DNA of 64,000 nt, taken from NCBI GenBank assembly GCA_003242685.1, contig QGVD01000011.1, forward strand, positions 3,069-67,068. Reading direction: 5' to 3'. Positions 34,771 through 44,965 of the stretch are shown piece by piece (the stretch's first letter is position 1; every line of letters starts with the position of its first letter). Position numbers and translations under genes: made by a program. The notes below the pieces were generated by a model. That model had not been told where the DNA came from. It searched no databases and saw nothing but the letters and a program-made list of their open reading frames with translations. Source of the stretch: Pseudomonadota bacterium. Lineage in GTDB: Bacteria; Pseudomonadota; Gammaproteobacteria; Steroidobacterales; Steroidobacteraceae.

Positions 34771-37443
34771 TTGATTGATCTTGATAAGCTTCTAGCGGAA
34801 GACCTCGAAGCAGGAGCGACCCTCGTCGTCCCGTCGCGCCAGCGCGCCACGGTGCTCCGGCTCGCCCACGCGCGGCTGCAGCTCGAGCAGGGGCGGGAGC
34901 TCTGGCGAACGCCGGACGTCCTTGCCTTCGGCACGTGGCTCGAGCGGGAAGTCGCCCGCGCGGCAGAGGCGGGAACGCCGGTTCCGCGGATCCTGCGGTC
35001 GGCGGAGGAGTGGCTGCTGTGGCGTGAAGCCGCCGCAGATGCCACGGAAGGCACGGACGTCCTGCTCACCGACTCGCTCACCGAGTCACTCCAGCGCGCC
35101 GCCTACCGCCTCTACGAATGGCGCATACCCCGCGAGGCACTGCGGCGGTCCGCTACACCCGAGAGCGAGCTGCTGGCGCGCGCGCTCGAGCGCTTCGACG
35201 AGCGCTGTGCGCAGCGGCGTGCCGCCGGCGGCCATCGCGCCGCGGAGCTGCTGCAGGGATGGTGCCCGCAGCGTCCGCTCACCTTCGCGGGCTTCACCGA
35301 GCGATCCGCGGCGCGCCGCGCGCTGCTCGACCGCTGGGAAGCGCAGGGCGTCCCCGTGCGGGAGCACGTTCCGGTGCTGCGTCCCGGACGTGCATTCCTG
35401 GCTTCGTCCGCGGATGCGGACGAGGAGATCGCGCTCGCGGCGGCCTGGTGCCGCGCGCGTCTCGAAGCCGACCCACGGCAGCGCCTGCTCGTGATCGTGC
35501 CCGATCTCGATCAGCGTCGGGCTTCGGTTGCCCGCGTCTTCGAGCACGCGCTCGCGCCTCAAGGAGTGCTCGGCACGGCTCCGGGCGATTCCGGCGCCTG
35601 CTTCGCCATCGAAGGCGGCGAGCCGCTCTCGCGGGCGCCTCTCGTCCGACATGCGCTTCTGAGCCTCAGGCTCCTCGCACAGGGGCTCGACTTCCCGGCC
35701 TTCGGTGGATGGTTGCGCAGCTCCTTCTGGTCTGCGCCCGATCCGGCGGCGCGCGCGCGGCTCGAGATCTGGCTGCGCACGTGCACGGGTCCGGATGCCA
35801 CGGTCGGGAGGCTCCGAACCGTTCTCACGGCCGCGCCTTCGAGCGTGCAGGCACCGGCACGGATCGTTCTCGACGCGCTCCTCGAGGCCGAGCGGCGGCT
35901 CGAACCGGATCGTGCGGCGAGCCCGGCACGCTGGGCGCAGCGCTTCGATGCGGCGCTGGCAGCGCTCGGGTGGCCGGGCGCGCGCCCGCTCACGAGCGGC
36001 GAGCAGCAGACGCGCGTGCGATTCCTCGAGTGCCTGGACGAGTTCGCCGAGCTGGGTCCGACGCTCGGCGAGCTCTCGCTGCGCGAGGCGGTGACTGCCC
36101 TCGAGGAGCTCGCAGCCCGCATCGATTTCGAACCGGCGACGGGCGATCCGGCCGTGACGCTGACCGCGTCGCTCACCGATCCTGTCGTGCGCTACGACGG
36201 ACTGTGGGTGACGGGCCTGCACGCGGAGAGCTGGCCGCCGCCGGTGCACTTCGACCCGTTCATCCCGCTCGAGGCGCAGCGCCGCGCGGGCATTCCCCAC
36301 ACGAGCCCGGCGGGCGTGCTGCGCCATGCGCGGGCCCTGCTCACGCTGTGGCACGGGGCGGCGGGCGAGGTCGTTCTCAGCTACCCGCGCCACGGCGTCG
36401 AAGGAGAGCACCTCGCGAGTCCGCTCCTCGCCGAGGTGCCGGGCATCGAGCCGTTCCCCACCGAGAGCGTGAGCGCCGTGCCGCTCGCGCGCGCGGCGCG
36501 CCGCGAGGTGGCGCTCGAGGTGCGCGAGGATGCGGCGGGCGAGCCCCTGCCTCGCGGCATCACGCTGCCGGCAGGATCGCGCAGCATCGAGTATCAGAGC
36601 CGCTGCGCCTTCCGGGCATATGCGGAGCTGCGGCTCGGTTGCACACCGGTCGAAGTGCCGCGCCCGGGGCTCGATGCGCGCGACCGGGGCCGGCTGCTGC
36701 ACAGGACGCTCGAGCTCGTCTGGAAGCGGCTGAACGATTCCGGACGTCTGCGCGCGGTAATCGAGAGCGGAGAGCTGAGCCGGCTCATCGAGGAGTGCAC
36801 GCATCGCGCGCTGCTCGACTGCTTCGGCGAGGAGCGCCTGCGCGAGCAGCGCCGTGCGTTGCTGCGCGAGCAGCGCCGCGCGGCGCAGGTCGTCCGCGAG
36901 CTGTGCGAGGCGGAGCTCGGGCGCGATCCCTTCACCGTCCGGCACGTCGAGCATCGCTGCACGCTCGAGATCGCGGGAGCTCGGCTCACGCTCTGCATCG
37001 ATCGCATCGACGAGCTCGCCGACGGCACGCGCGTGATCTTCGACTACAAGACCGGCAGGCCGCAGCCGCAGGACTGGCTGGGTGAGCGCATCACGCATCC
37101 GCAGCTCCTGGTGTATCTCGCCGCCGTGCCCGAGCGCGTCTCGGCGCTCGCGACCATTCATCTCGTGCCTTCGCGCGTGGGCTACCGCGGCATCGCCGAC
37201 GCGAAGGACAGGCTGCCGCAGGTCGATGCGCTGACCCGCACGCAGGAGAGCGCCGCGGATGCGGCGTGGGAGGCGCAGACCGCGCGCTGGCGTGAGTACG
37301 TCGAGCGTCTCGCGGAAGACTTCGTGAGCGGCCGCGCGGCGCTCGATCCCGTGCAGTACGCCTGCCGCACGTGCCATCTGCATGCCTTCTGCCGCATCGG
37401 GCAGCCCGATGCGCTGGCGCAGGATGCGAACGGCGATGAGTGA
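34771..37443 (+). CDS. AddB-like PD-(D/E)XK nuclease subunit of a double-strand-break repair complex
   Basis: An 890-aa protein. The N-terminal part is a degenerate helicase-like domain (GATLVVPSRQRATVLRL in place of Walker A). The C-terminal RecB-type nuclease has FDYKTGRPQPQDW (Asp and Lys of the active site) and THPQLLVYLA. Cysteines in QSRCAFRAY and YACRTCHLHAFCRIG suit a [4Fe-4S] cluster, as in AddB. It is the partner of the helicase gene that overlaps it by eight bases. The TTG at 34771 is the first start after an in-frame stop. The match is to proteobacterial AddB-like 'probable DNA repair proteins'. Confidence 0.85.
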   Translation: MIDLDKLLAEDLEAGATLVVPSRQRATVLRLAHARLQLEQGRELWRTPDVLAFGTWLEREVARAAEAGTPVPRILRSAEEWLLWREAAADATEGTDVLLTDSLTESLQRAAYRLYEWRIPREALRRSATPESELLARALERFDERCAQRRAAGGHRAAELLQGWCPQRPLTFAGFTERSAARRALLDRWEAQGVPVREHVPVLRPGRAFLASSADADEEIALAAAWCRARLEADPRQRLLVIVPDLDQRRASVARVFEHALAPQGVLGTAPGDSGACFAIEGGEPLSRAPLVRHALLSLRLLAQGLDFPAFGGWLRSSFWSAPDPAARARLEIWLRTCTGPDATVGRLRTVLTAAPSSVQAPARIVLDALLEAERRLEPDRAASPARWAQRFDAALAALGWPGARPLTSGEQQTRVRFLECLDEFAELGPTLGELSLREAVTALEELAARIDFEPATGDPAVTLTASLTDPVVRYDGLWVTGLHAESWPPPVHFDPFIPLEAQRRAGIPHTSPAGVLRHARALLTLWHGAAGEVVLSYPRHGVEGEHLASPLLAEVPGIEPFPTESVSAVPLARAARREVALEVREDAAGEPLPRGITLPAGSRSIEYQSRCAFRAYAELRLGCTPVEVPRPGLDARDRGRLLHRTLELVWKRLNDSGRLRAVIESGELSRLIEECTHRALLDCFGEERLREQRRALLREQRRAAQVVRELCEAELGRDPFTVRHVEHRCTLEIAGARLTLCIDRIDELADGTRVIFDYKTGRPQPQDWLGERITHPQLLVYLAAVPERVSALATIHLVPSRVGYRGIADAKDRLPQVDALTRTQESAADAAWEAQTARWREYVERLAEDFVSGRAALDPVQYACRTCHLHAFCRIGQPDALAQDANGDE

Positions 37444-40400
37444 TCGCGCGCTGCTCGAACGGCTCGACGCGGAAGCGCGCGAGCGGGCGCTCGATCCGCG
37501 TGCATCGATCCTGCTGCAGGCGCCTGCGGGCTCCGGGAAGACCACCGTCCTCACGCAGCGCATCCTGCGCCTGCTCGCGGAGGTCGACGAGCCCGAGGAG
37601 ATCATCGCCATCACGTTCACGCGCAAGGCGGCCGGCGAGATGCGCGAGCGCGTGTTCCGCGCGCTGCGCGGTGAGATCGACGATTCGACGCCGCAGGGAC
37701 GGCGTGTGCTCGAGCTCGCGCGCGCCGTGCAGGAGCGTTCGCGCGAGCGTGGATGGTCTCTCGAGGCGAGCCCCGGGCGGTTGCGCATCCAGACCATCGA
37801 CGCGTTGAACCGTTTTCTCGCGCGTCACCTGCCGATCGCGGCGCGCGCCATCGGCGACCTCGACGTCGCCGAGCGGCCCGAGGCGCTCTATCGGCTCGCC
37901 GCGCGGCGCACGCTCCTCGATGCCGAGAGTGACGAGCGGCTGCAGGCGGACGCGGAGCTGCTCTTCGAGCGGCTCGACAACGACTTCGGGCGCTTCGAGC
38001 GTCTGCTCACCGCGATGCTGGCCGCGCGGGCACACTGGCTGCCGCGGCTGCTCGAAGCCGACGAGCCTGCACTCTGCGCTCGCGTGGAGGCGAGTCTCGA
38101 GTCGATCGTCGGCGAGCGGCTGTCGCTCGCGCAGCGCGTCTTTCCGCACGCGCTGCTCGCCGAAGGTGCGGATCTCGCTGCACAGGCCGCCGCGCGCCGC
38201 ATCGCCGACGGCGACACGAGCGAGGGTGCATGGCGCGTGTGGCTCGAATCGCCCCGGCCGCCCCAGGCGTTCTCACTGCGCCACTGGCAGGCGCTCGCCG
38301 CGCTCGCGCTCACGCAGGACGGCAACTGGCGCTCGACGCTCACGAAGCGCGAGGGTTTCGCTGCGAGCGACAAGGCGCTCAAGAGCCGCGCGCAGCGGTG
38401 GCTGGCGGATCTCGCCCTCGTGCCGGGCGCACGCGAGCTCCTCGTCGAGCTCGGCTCGCTGCCGGAGCCGCGCCTCTCGCCGCAGGACGCCGCAGCGCTC
38501 GAAGCGCTCGCACGCCTTCTCAAGCTCGCGGCGGGCGAGCTCGAGCTCGTGTTCCAGGAAACGCGCCGTGTCGACTACACGTACATCGCGGCTGCCGCGA
38601 GGCGGGCGCTCACCGAAGAGGGCGCGCCGACCGATCTGGGACTGCGACTCGGTGCACGCATACGTCACATCCTCGTCGACGAGTTCCAGGACACGTCGAT
38701 CGAACAGTGCGCCCTGCTGCAGGCGCTGACGGCCGGCTGGGAGGAGGGCGACGGCCGGACCCTGTTCCTCGTCGGCGATCCCATGCAGTCGATCTATCAG
38801 TTCCGGGAAGCGGAGGTCGGGCTGTTCCTCCGCACCCGCGAAAGCGGTCTCGGGAACGTGCGACTGCAGCCCCTCACGCTCACGCGCAACTTCCGCTCAC
38901 TGCCCGAGCTCGTCGAGTGGACCAACAGAGCTTTTCCGCGCGTGTTTCCCGCGCTCGACGATCCGCGTGCGAGCGCGGTGCGCTTTCTGCCGAGCGTGGC
39001 GAGCAGAACCGGTCCGGCGCCGGGACAGGTCCGGCTGCATCGCACGCCGCCAGGTGACGCGGCCGCCGAGGCACGGCACATCGTGGAGCTCATCCGGGAC
39101 ATGCGCTCGCGCGAGCCCTCCGCGAGCATCGCGGTGCTCGTCACCGCGCGGGCACACGCTGCGCCGATCGCGGCGGCGCTTCAGGACGCCGGCGTGCCCG
39201 TGGCCGGTGTCGATCTCGTACCGCTTGCCGAAGTGCCCGTCGTGCGCGATCTGACGGCGCTCGCCCGCGCGCTCGATCATCTCGGCGATCGCACCGCGTG
39301 GCTTGCCGTGCTGCGCGCACCGTGGTGCGGGCTCACGCTGCGCGAGCTCACACGGCTACTCGAGTCCGCGCCGCATGCGACGGTCTGGGAGGTGATGAAC
39401 GATCCGGCGGCAGTCGAACGGCTGGCCGAGGACGCACGCAAACGGTTGCTGACCGCGCGGGACGTGCTGGCACGCGCACTCGCCGCACGCGACCGGCAGG
39501 ACTTCGCGAGCTGGGTGGAGACCACGTGGCTGCGGCTCGGCGGACCGAGCGCATGTGACGGCGCTGACGATCTCGAGCACGCTCAGGCGTTCTTCACGGC
39601 GCTCATGCAGTGGACGGCCGGACCCGACTGGGACGGTCCGCTCGGACTCACGGAACGACTCTCGGAGCTCTTCGCGAATCAGACGGCGGTACCCGCCGAC
39701 GCCGTGCAGATCATGACGATCCACCGTGCGAAAGGGCTCGAGTTCGACAAGGTGATCGTGCCGGGCCTCGGCCGTCGGACGCGCTCGGATCCGGAGCCGC
39801 TGCTGCGCTGGCTCGAGCTGCCGCGCGACCCGGATGGAAGCGATCTCCTCATGGCGCCTCTTCCCGGAAGCACGCGGCGCGGCCGCGAGCCGCTCAACGA
39901 GTATCTGAAGTCGCTGCAGGCGCGCCGTTCAGCCCACGAGCGAGCGCGACTTCTCTACGTTGCGGCGACTCGTGCCCGCAGCGAGCTGCACCTCATCGGT
40001 GAGCTGCCCGAAGCCTCCGATCCTGATCGCCCGGTTGCGCCGGCGAGCGGAACGCTGCTCGCGACGCTGTGGCCTGCCATCGCGGCCGAGTTTCCGCCGG
40101 AGCCGATCGCCGCGTCGACTGCCGCGATGCGCGAGGGTACGCAGCCCGCGCTCATCCGCCGTCTGCCTTCCGACTGGGTGCCGCCCGAAGTGCCGGCGGG
40201 TCCCACGCCGCAGAACGTGGCGATCGCGAGCTACGAGCCGCGGCACGTGCGCGATTTCCCCTGGGCGAGCGAAGTCGCGCGCTGCGTGGGAACCGTGGTG
40301 CACGAGCAGCTCAGGCGCTGGTCCCGACAGGGAACGTTGCCGTCGCATCAGCAGATCGCCGCGACTCGCCGCGCGCTGGAGGAACGCCTCGGGCGCCTCG

Positions 40401-40786
40401 GGCTCACGGGTGCGGAATGGCACGAGGCACTCGAGAAGGCACTTGCCGCGCTGTCGGCCTGTGCGGCCGATGCGCGCAGCCGCTGGATCTTCTCGAACGC
40501 GCATGCCGAGATCGCCTGTCCGCTCGAGCTCACCGGCGTTTACGAGGGGCGGCTGGTGAGCGTGCTCGCGGATCGCTCCTTCGTCGACGAGCAGGGCACA
40601 CGCTGGGTGATCGACTTCAAGGTGGTCGCACCGGAAGGCGGTGACATCCAGACGTTCGTCGCGAGCGAGCTCGAGCGCTATCGGGCGGAGCTCGAACGAT
40701 GCGTCACGCTCGCGCGCCGGCTCGGACCGCAACCCGTGCGTGGCGCGCTGTATTTCCCGCTGCTCTGTGTCTTCCGCGAGCTCTGA
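37436..40786 (+). CDS. AddA/RecB-like UvrD-family helicase-nuclease
   Basis: An 1116-aa superfamily 1 helicase with a C-terminal nuclease. Motifs in order: Walker A QAPAGSGKTTVLTQR, Ia AITFTRKAAGEMRER, II ILVDEFQDTSIEQ, III VGDPMQSIYQFREAE, IV LTRNFRSLPELV, V/VI VQIMTIHRAKGLEFDKV and YVAATRARSELH. The nuclease has TVVHEQLRRW and WVIDFKVVAPEGG with Asp and Lys. It processes double-strand breaks for recombination with the upstream AddB-like protein. No recC-type gene is present, which favours an AddAB over a RecBCD arrangement. Confidence 0.9.
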   Translation: MSDRALLERLDAEARERALDPRASILLQAPAGSGKTTVLTQRILRLLAEVDEPEEIIAITFTRKAAGEMRERVFRALRGEIDDSTPQGRRVLELARAVQERSRERGWSLEASPGRLRIQTIDALNRFLARHLPIAARAIGDLDVAERPEALYRLAARRTLLDAESDERLQADAELLFERLDNDFGRFERLLTAMLAARAHWLPRLLEADEPALCARVEASLESIVGERLSLAQRVFPHALLAEGADLAAQAAARRIADGDTSEGAWRVWLESPRPPQAFSLRHWQALAALALTQDGNWRSTLTKREGFAASDKALKSRAQRWLADLALVPGARELLVELGSLPEPRLSPQDAAALEALARLLKLAAGELELVFQETRRVDYTYIAAAARRALTEEGAPTDLGLRLGARIRHILVDEFQDTSIEQCALLQALTAGWEEGDGRTLFLVGDPMQSIYQFREAEVGLFLRTRESGLGNVRLQPLTLTRNFRSLPELVEWTNRAFPRVFPALDDPRASAVRFLPSVASRTGPAPGQVRLHRTPPGDAAAEARHIVELIRDMRSREPSASIAVLVTARAHAAPIAAALQDAGVPVAGVDLVPLAEVPVVRDLTALARALDHLGDRTAWLAVLRAPWCGLTLRELTRLLESAPHATVWEVMNDPAAVERLAEDARKRLLTARDVLARALAARDRQDFASWVETTWLRLGGPSACDGADDLEHAQAFFTALMQWTAGPDWDGPLGLTERLSELFANQTAVPADAVQIMTIHRAKGLEFDKVIVPGLGRRTRSDPEPLLRWLELPRDPDGSDLLMAPLPGSTRRGREPLNEYLKSLQARRSAHERARLLYVAATRARSELHLIGELPEASDPDRPVAPASGTLLATLWPAIAAEFPPEPIAASTAAMREGTQPALIRRLPSDWVPPEVPAGPTPQNVAIASYEPRHVRDFPWASEVARCVGTVVHEQLRRWSRQGTLPSHQQIAATRRALEERLGRLGLTGAEWHEALEKALAALSACAADARSRWIFSNAHAEIACPLELTGVYEGRLVSVLADRSFVDEQGTRWVIDFKVVAPEGGDIQTFVASELERYRAELERCVTLARRLGPQPVRGALYFPLLCVFREL

Positions 40787-40827
40787 AGAGCGCCGGGCTC
40801 TGAAGGCCACTCGGCCTGAGGGTCGCT

Positions 40828-41583
40828 TCAGAAGGAGCCGGAAAACGAGAAGGGCCGGCGTCCCTGCGCATCCGGCGTGCCGAGGAACTGCAGCCTCTGA
40901 GCGAGCTCCGGCGGCGCGTCAGCGCGTGCGGCGATGAGCCCCTCGATGACGTAGCCGGGCTCAGGCTCGCGGACGAACTTCACCGTTCCCTGGAACGCGA
41001 AGGGACCGCCGGTGTCACGCAGCTCGCCTGTCGGGTCACCCGGTGCGGCGACTTCCGGAAAGACGATCAGATAGCTCCCCAGGCGATTGCCCGACTGCTG
41101 AACGTCGCGCAGCTCGATCCGCCCCGCGACGTCGGTAATTGCGCCGTCGTCCACCTCGAGCCTCTGGAGGTCCGCCTGCACGACACCCTGCAGCGCGGCA
41201 GGCACGAGCGGCAGGAGCTGCGGATCGAGACGCAGACTCGCCGTGAGGTTGCGCGCCGTGATGGATCCACCCGCGCTCACCTCGACATCGGCGCTCACGC
41301 GTCCTGCCGGAGGTTGCAGCGTGACGCCGGCGGCGAGCGTGCCGGTGAAGAGTCGCAGAGGCTTCAGGCGCCAGCTGAGCGCGCCGAGTGATGTGGGATT
41401 CGGGCGCGAGGCGTCGTTCAGCGCGAAGCTCGTGCAGGCACCTCGCCAGACGGTACCCGCGGCGCCGTGACAGGCGAGGCTTCCGGGCAGGAGGGCTGCA
41501 GCCCACGACGCGGGAAAGCGGACGATCAGGACGATGAGGAACGCGACGGCAACGACCGCCCCGACCCTTAACCACCGCCTCAT
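40828..41583 (-). CDS. gspN: GspN, type II secretion system protein N
   Basis: A 251-aa inner-membrane protein with an N-terminal helix (AVVAVAFLIVLIVRFPASWAA) and a periplasmic domain containing LACHGAAGTVWRGACTSFAL, typical of GspN. It is the last gene of the gsp cluster and converges on the AddA-like gene. GspN is dispensable or variable in many type II systems. The assignment rests on weak motif similarity plus position after gspM. Confidence 0.8.
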   Translation of the reverse strand: MRRWLRVGAVVAVAFLIVLIVRFPASWAAALLPGSLACHGAAGTVWRGACTSFALNDASRPNPTSLGALSWRLKPLRLFTGTLAAGVTLQPPAGRVSADVEVSAGGSITARNLTASLRLDPQLLPLVPAALQGVVQADLQRLEVDDGAITDVAGRIELRDVQQSGNRLGSYLIVFPEVAAPGDPTGELRDTGGPFAFQGTVKFVREPEPGYVIEGLIAARADAPPELAQRLQFLGTPDAQGRRPFSFSGSF

Positions 41584-41601
41584 TCGATGCGGCCTTCCGG
41601 A

Positions 41602-42087
41602 TCAGCGTGCACGCAGCACGATGCCGGCATTGACCCTGCCGGGTTCTCCCGCCGCATCCACGGTCGCGGATTCGACGCCGATGCCGTGCCGTTCCGCAAG
41701 GCGCGCGAGCCAGCCGACGAGGGTGTCGAACGGCGCCTTCTCGAGCCGCACCGACAGGAGACCCGTTCCCACCGGCTCGCTGCGCGTGAGTGAGCTTCCG
41801 AGTCCCGACTCGCGGGCCGCACGGTCGACGATGACGATGAGCGACTCCTGCGACGTCGGGCGTTGCGGCGCAGAGCCCATCGCCGCGAGCTGAGGACCGA
41901 CGCCACGGATCCACGCGAGGTCGGTCTGCTTGCGCGCGATGCGCGCTTCCGCCTGCGCGACGCTGCGATTGAGCGGCAGGATGACGGCGACGAGAAGGAT
42001 CAGCACGGCAGCCACTGCGCCGAACAGCACGATGCGCTGCTCGCGCTGCGACAGTCCGTAGAACCACGTCTGCAGCGCGTTCATCAC
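41602..42087 (-). CDS. gspM: GspM, type II secretion system protein M
   Basis: A 161-aa bitopic protein with a cytoplasmic N-terminus (WFYGLSQREQRIVLFGAVAA), one membrane helix and a ferredoxin-like periplasmic domain (LGSSLTRSEPVG to GIGVESATV). It binds GspL in the inner-membrane platform. The start overlaps the gspL stop by four bases (42084-42087). Confidence 0.88.
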   Translation of the reverse strand: MMNALQTWFYGLSQREQRIVLFGAVAAVLILLVAVILPLNRSVAQAEARIARKQTDLAWIRGVGPQLAAMGSAPQRPTSQESLIVIVDRAARESGLGSSLTRSEPVGTGLLSVRLEKAPFDTLVGWLARLAERHGIGVESATVDAAGEPGRVNAGIVLRAR

Positions 42088-43334
42088 GCACCTCCGCCCT
42101 GGATGCGCACGCGGCCTTCGTATCCGCCGTCGACGACGGTGCCGGACGTGAGATCGGCCTGCCAGCCGTTCGTGCGAAGCTGCTGACTGATGCGTTCGAG
42201 CGCATCCGCGTCCGGCGCGGTGATGCGCGCCTCGAGCGTCCCCTCGCGATAGCTCAGCGCCTTGACCACCGAGCCCGGTACGCCCTGGCGCGCCTGCGCG
42301 AGCGCGCCGAGCACCGCCAGCAGTCCCCGCGCATGTTCGCTCTCGCGCGCTGCGAGGAGCTGCTGCTCCATGCGGCGCCGGATGTCGGGCGTCACCGGTT
42401 CACCGGGCATGACGGCGGCGATGGCCTCTGTGAGCGAAGCGTCGAGCTGCCGTTCCGTACGCTTCAGTATCGCGAGCTCCGCCGCCTTGCCCGCGAGATG
42501 GAGTCCGATCAGGCAGACGAGCAGCACGGCAGCCGTGCGCCACGCGCGCCAGCCCATGGCGTACGCGGTCTTCGGCGCATAGGCGCCCTGCAGAAGATTG
42601 ATGGGATTCGCGTGCGGAAGCTGCTGCGCGTAGAGCGCGAGCGGTCCGCTCGTGAGGAGCTGCACCTTGATGCCGTCGAAGCGCTCACGCAGCGCTTCGA
42701 CTTCGCGCGAGTGCCGCTGCCATTCGGCGGGACCGACGTAGAGCACGAGAGGGCGTTTCGGGGACTGCTCCGCGTCGCCGCCGCCCGCGCACGCGAGCTC
42801 GAATGCGGTTTCGAGCGCATCTGCCGGCAGCGTGACCGGCATGCCGCCGACGGGACGCACGATGATTGCGTCCTCGTCGATCACCGCCACGGCCTGCGCG
42901 GGATTTGCGGGAACGAGCTCGCTGTCGGCATACATCGCTTCGGGCGAAAGGCCCGCATTGCGCAGCTCGCTCAGCCATTCCTCGAGCAGCTCCCGCGAGA
43001 CGACCGCCACGGGTATGCGGCTGCTCGCCGGGGAACGACGTCCGACCGCGAAGTGCAGGTTCTCGATGTCGTCCGCCACGTGCTCCTCGAGCGCGTAGGG
43101 CACCACCTGCAGGAGCTTCGCCCCGGAAGCCTTGGCGGGCAGCTCGGCGTCGGTCAGCAGTACGTCGGTGCCCGGCACGATCGCGCAGATCCGGCGTCCC
43201 GGGGCGAGCGAAGCCGCCTGCACCAGCGCACCCGCCTGGGGCGGAGCGACCACTCGTCCGGCGCCGTCGGCAACCATCCAGGTCGCCGCCTGGTCCGCGC
43301 TGCGGGGGAGTCTCAACAGGAGCCACTCTGCCAT
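42084..43334 (-). CDS. gspL: GspL, type II secretion system protein L
   Basis: A 416-aa bitopic protein. The cytoplasmic actin-like domain (PELPAKASGAKLLQVVPYALEEHVADD segment) recruits the GspE ATPase, and the helix near residue 255 (TAAVLLVCLIGLHLAGKAAEL) leads to a periplasmic domain. GspE itself is not encoded here. It is followed by gspM with an overlap. Confidence 0.9.
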   Translation of the reverse strand: MAEWLLLRLPRSADQAATWMVADGAGRVVAPPQAGALVQAASLAPGRRICAIVPGTDVLLTDAELPAKASGAKLLQVVPYALEEHVADDIENLHFAVGRRSPASSRIPVAVVSRELLEEWLSELRNAGLSPEAMYADSELVPANPAQAVAVIDEDAIIVRPVGGMPVTLPADALETAFELACAGGGDAEQSPKRPLVLYVGPAEWQRHSREVEALRERFDGIKVQLLTSGPLALYAQQLPHANPINLLQGAYAPKTAYAMGWRAWRTAAVLLVCLIGLHLAGKAAELAILKRTERQLDASLTEAIAAVMPGEPVTPDIRRRMEQQLLAARESEHARGLLAVLGALAQARQGVPGSVVKALSYREGTLEARITAPDADALERISQQLRTNGWQADLTSGTVVDGGYEGRVRIQGGGA

Positions 43335-43349
43335 GCAGGTCGGGGACTT

Positions 43350-44333
43350 TCAGTCTGGGGAATAACTGCGCTGGATGACGCGCGTGCCGTTCTGCTCGTG
43401 CAGCAGGAGACTGTACAAGGCGATCTGAGTAGTGCCAATAGTGACGACGCTGGTCAGCCGGTAGTACTTCGAATCTTCGCCGACACGCTGAGCGATCGCC
43501 TGGCGGAGCTGCTCGTCGCGCTCTTCGGACTCCAGCACCTGCCTGAAGTCATCGGCCGTCGGCCAGCAGCCGTCTTCCTCGCGCTGACGGGAGAGGTTCT
43601 CGGGGTCCCGGCTGAACTCCTCGTAGGCCGGCCCGATCATCGCGTCGAGGAGCGCGGCCGAAGCCGTGCAGACGTTGATCGTCGCGTCGCGCGGCAGTGC
43701 CGTCACGTACGGCGCGAGCCTCAGATAACGCTCGCGCCCGAACTCCGGCAGGGCGAGGAGCTCGGACGGGCTCGTGATGAGCGTGTTCGGGGTGCGATAG
43801 GGCGGATCGAATGCCGTGTACGTGCCGTCTTCGGCGCCGTCGAAGTCTTCCGTGGCGATGTTGGCATCGATCCAGTCGGCGATGAGCTCGGCCCACTTCT
43901 CCTCGAGCCCGAGCTTCGCGAGCAGGCGCTCGAAGATCTCCATGGCGACCGGGTCGCGCTGCCCCTGTGCATCCACGAGGCTGTTGAGATTGAAACGCCC
44001 CTGCAGGTCGGTCAGGCCGGCTTCGAGCACCACGCCGGGGATGATCTCGACCGGACCGACCGGCTGCGCCCATGGCTCCTGCAGATGATCGCGCGCGACA
44101 CCGCCCCGGGCGTCGCTGCGGGCATCCTCGCGCAGCACGTAGGCGGCGAGCGCTTCGGCGCCCTGCGCGACGAGCAGCGCCTGCTCGAAGGCGAAGGTGG
44201 CCGTCGCGCGCCGCGCCATCATGCCGCTGTGGAAGGCGATCGCCGTCGCGAGCATCGTGCCGAGCGCGACGAGCAGCACGGCGGCGAGCATCGCGACACC
44301 GCGTTGGCGGCAGCGGATGACGCGCGGGCTCAC
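43350..44333 (-). CDS. gspK: GspK, type II secretion minor pseudopilin K
   Basis: A 327-aa minor pseudopilin at the tip of the pseudopilus. The short prepilin leader ends in QRGVAMLAAVLLVALGTMLATA, the GspK form of the prepilin peptidase site. The large globular domain includes GRFNLNSLVDAQG and LIADWIDANI, the typical GspK alpha domain. The GTG at 44333 overlaps the gspJ stop (GTGA). Confidence 0.92.
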   Translation of the reverse strand: MSPRVIRCRQRGVAMLAAVLLVALGTMLATAIAFHSGMMARRATATFAFEQALLVAQGAEALAAYVLREDARSDARGGVARDHLQEPWAQPVGPVEIIPGVVLEAGLTDLQGRFNLNSLVDAQGQRDPVAMEIFERLLAKLGLEEKWAELIADWIDANIATEDFDGAEDGTYTAFDPPYRTPNTLITSPSELLALPEFGRERYLRLAPYVTALPRDATINVCTASAALLDAMIGPAYEEFSRDPENLSRQREEDGCWPTADDFRQVLESEERDEQLRQAIAQRVGEDSKYYRLTSVVTIGTTQIALYSLLLHEQNGTRVIQRSYSPD

Positions 44334-44965
44334 GACGCCACCTCGATGATGCGCACGATCGTGCCCCAGTCCTCGAGCTCGAGCACGATCTCCACGGCGA
44401 TCGGCCGCATGCGCAGCCGCGGGTCGAGACCGATCGGACCGGCGCCCCGGGGTATGTTCGACTGCGGCGGCCACTGGTCGCGCCACTGCCGCGTCGGATC
44501 CATGTAACGGAAGCGCACGCTGCGCACACCGTCGAGCAGATCGCGCCGCACGGGCGTGTTGGCGAGCGTCGGATCGAGCACGCGCCAGTGCAGGCGACGC
44601 AGCGTGCCGTCCTCGAGCACGTAGGCGACACGCTGCAGGGCGGGGCGCTGGATGCCGGCGGGGTTCGCCCAGCCGGCGCGCGTGAACGCGACGAGTGGCT
44701 GGCTTTCCGCCGATCCGATGAGCGCCGGCTGCATGCCGTCTCCGACGGGCTCGCGCACCGGGCGCGGCGCAACCTGCGAGAAGTCCTGCGCGAGAATGCG
44801 CATCGCGTTCTGCACGGCAGAGAGGCGATCCTGTCGGGCGCGCAGACCTTCTCTCTCGTTGAGTCCCTGATTGATCGCCGCGTAACCCATCGCGAAGATG
44901 ATCGCGGTGATGAACATCGCGACGAGCAGCTCGACGAGCGTGAAGCCGCGGGCGCGCATGCTCAC
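44330..44965 (-). CDS. gspJ: GspJ, type II secretion minor pseudopilin J
   Basis: A 211-aa pseudopilin with the prepilin signature RGFTLVELLVAMFITAIIFAM (cleavage after the Gly, then N-methylated Phe, with Glu5). The globular part has AVQNAMRILAQDFSQVAPRPV and DGVRSVRFRYMD, typical of GspJ. It starts at GTG 44965, overlapping the gspI stop. Confidence 0.93.
   Translation of the reverse strand: MSMRARGFTLVELLVAMFITAIIFAMGYAAINQGLNEREGLRARQDRLSAVQNAMRILAQDFSQVAPRPVREPVGDGMQPALIGSAESQPLVAFTRAGWANPAGIQRPALQRVAYVLEDGTLRRLHWRVLDPTLANTPVRRDLLDGVRSVRFRYMDPTRQWRDQWPPQSNIPRGAGPIGLDPRLRMRPIAVEIVLELEDWGTIVRIIEVAS

Noticed and set aside
40787..40827. Terminator between the AddA-like gene and gspN
   Set aside because: Only very short self-complementary stretches are present in this 41-base convergent gap; no convincing stem could be built.
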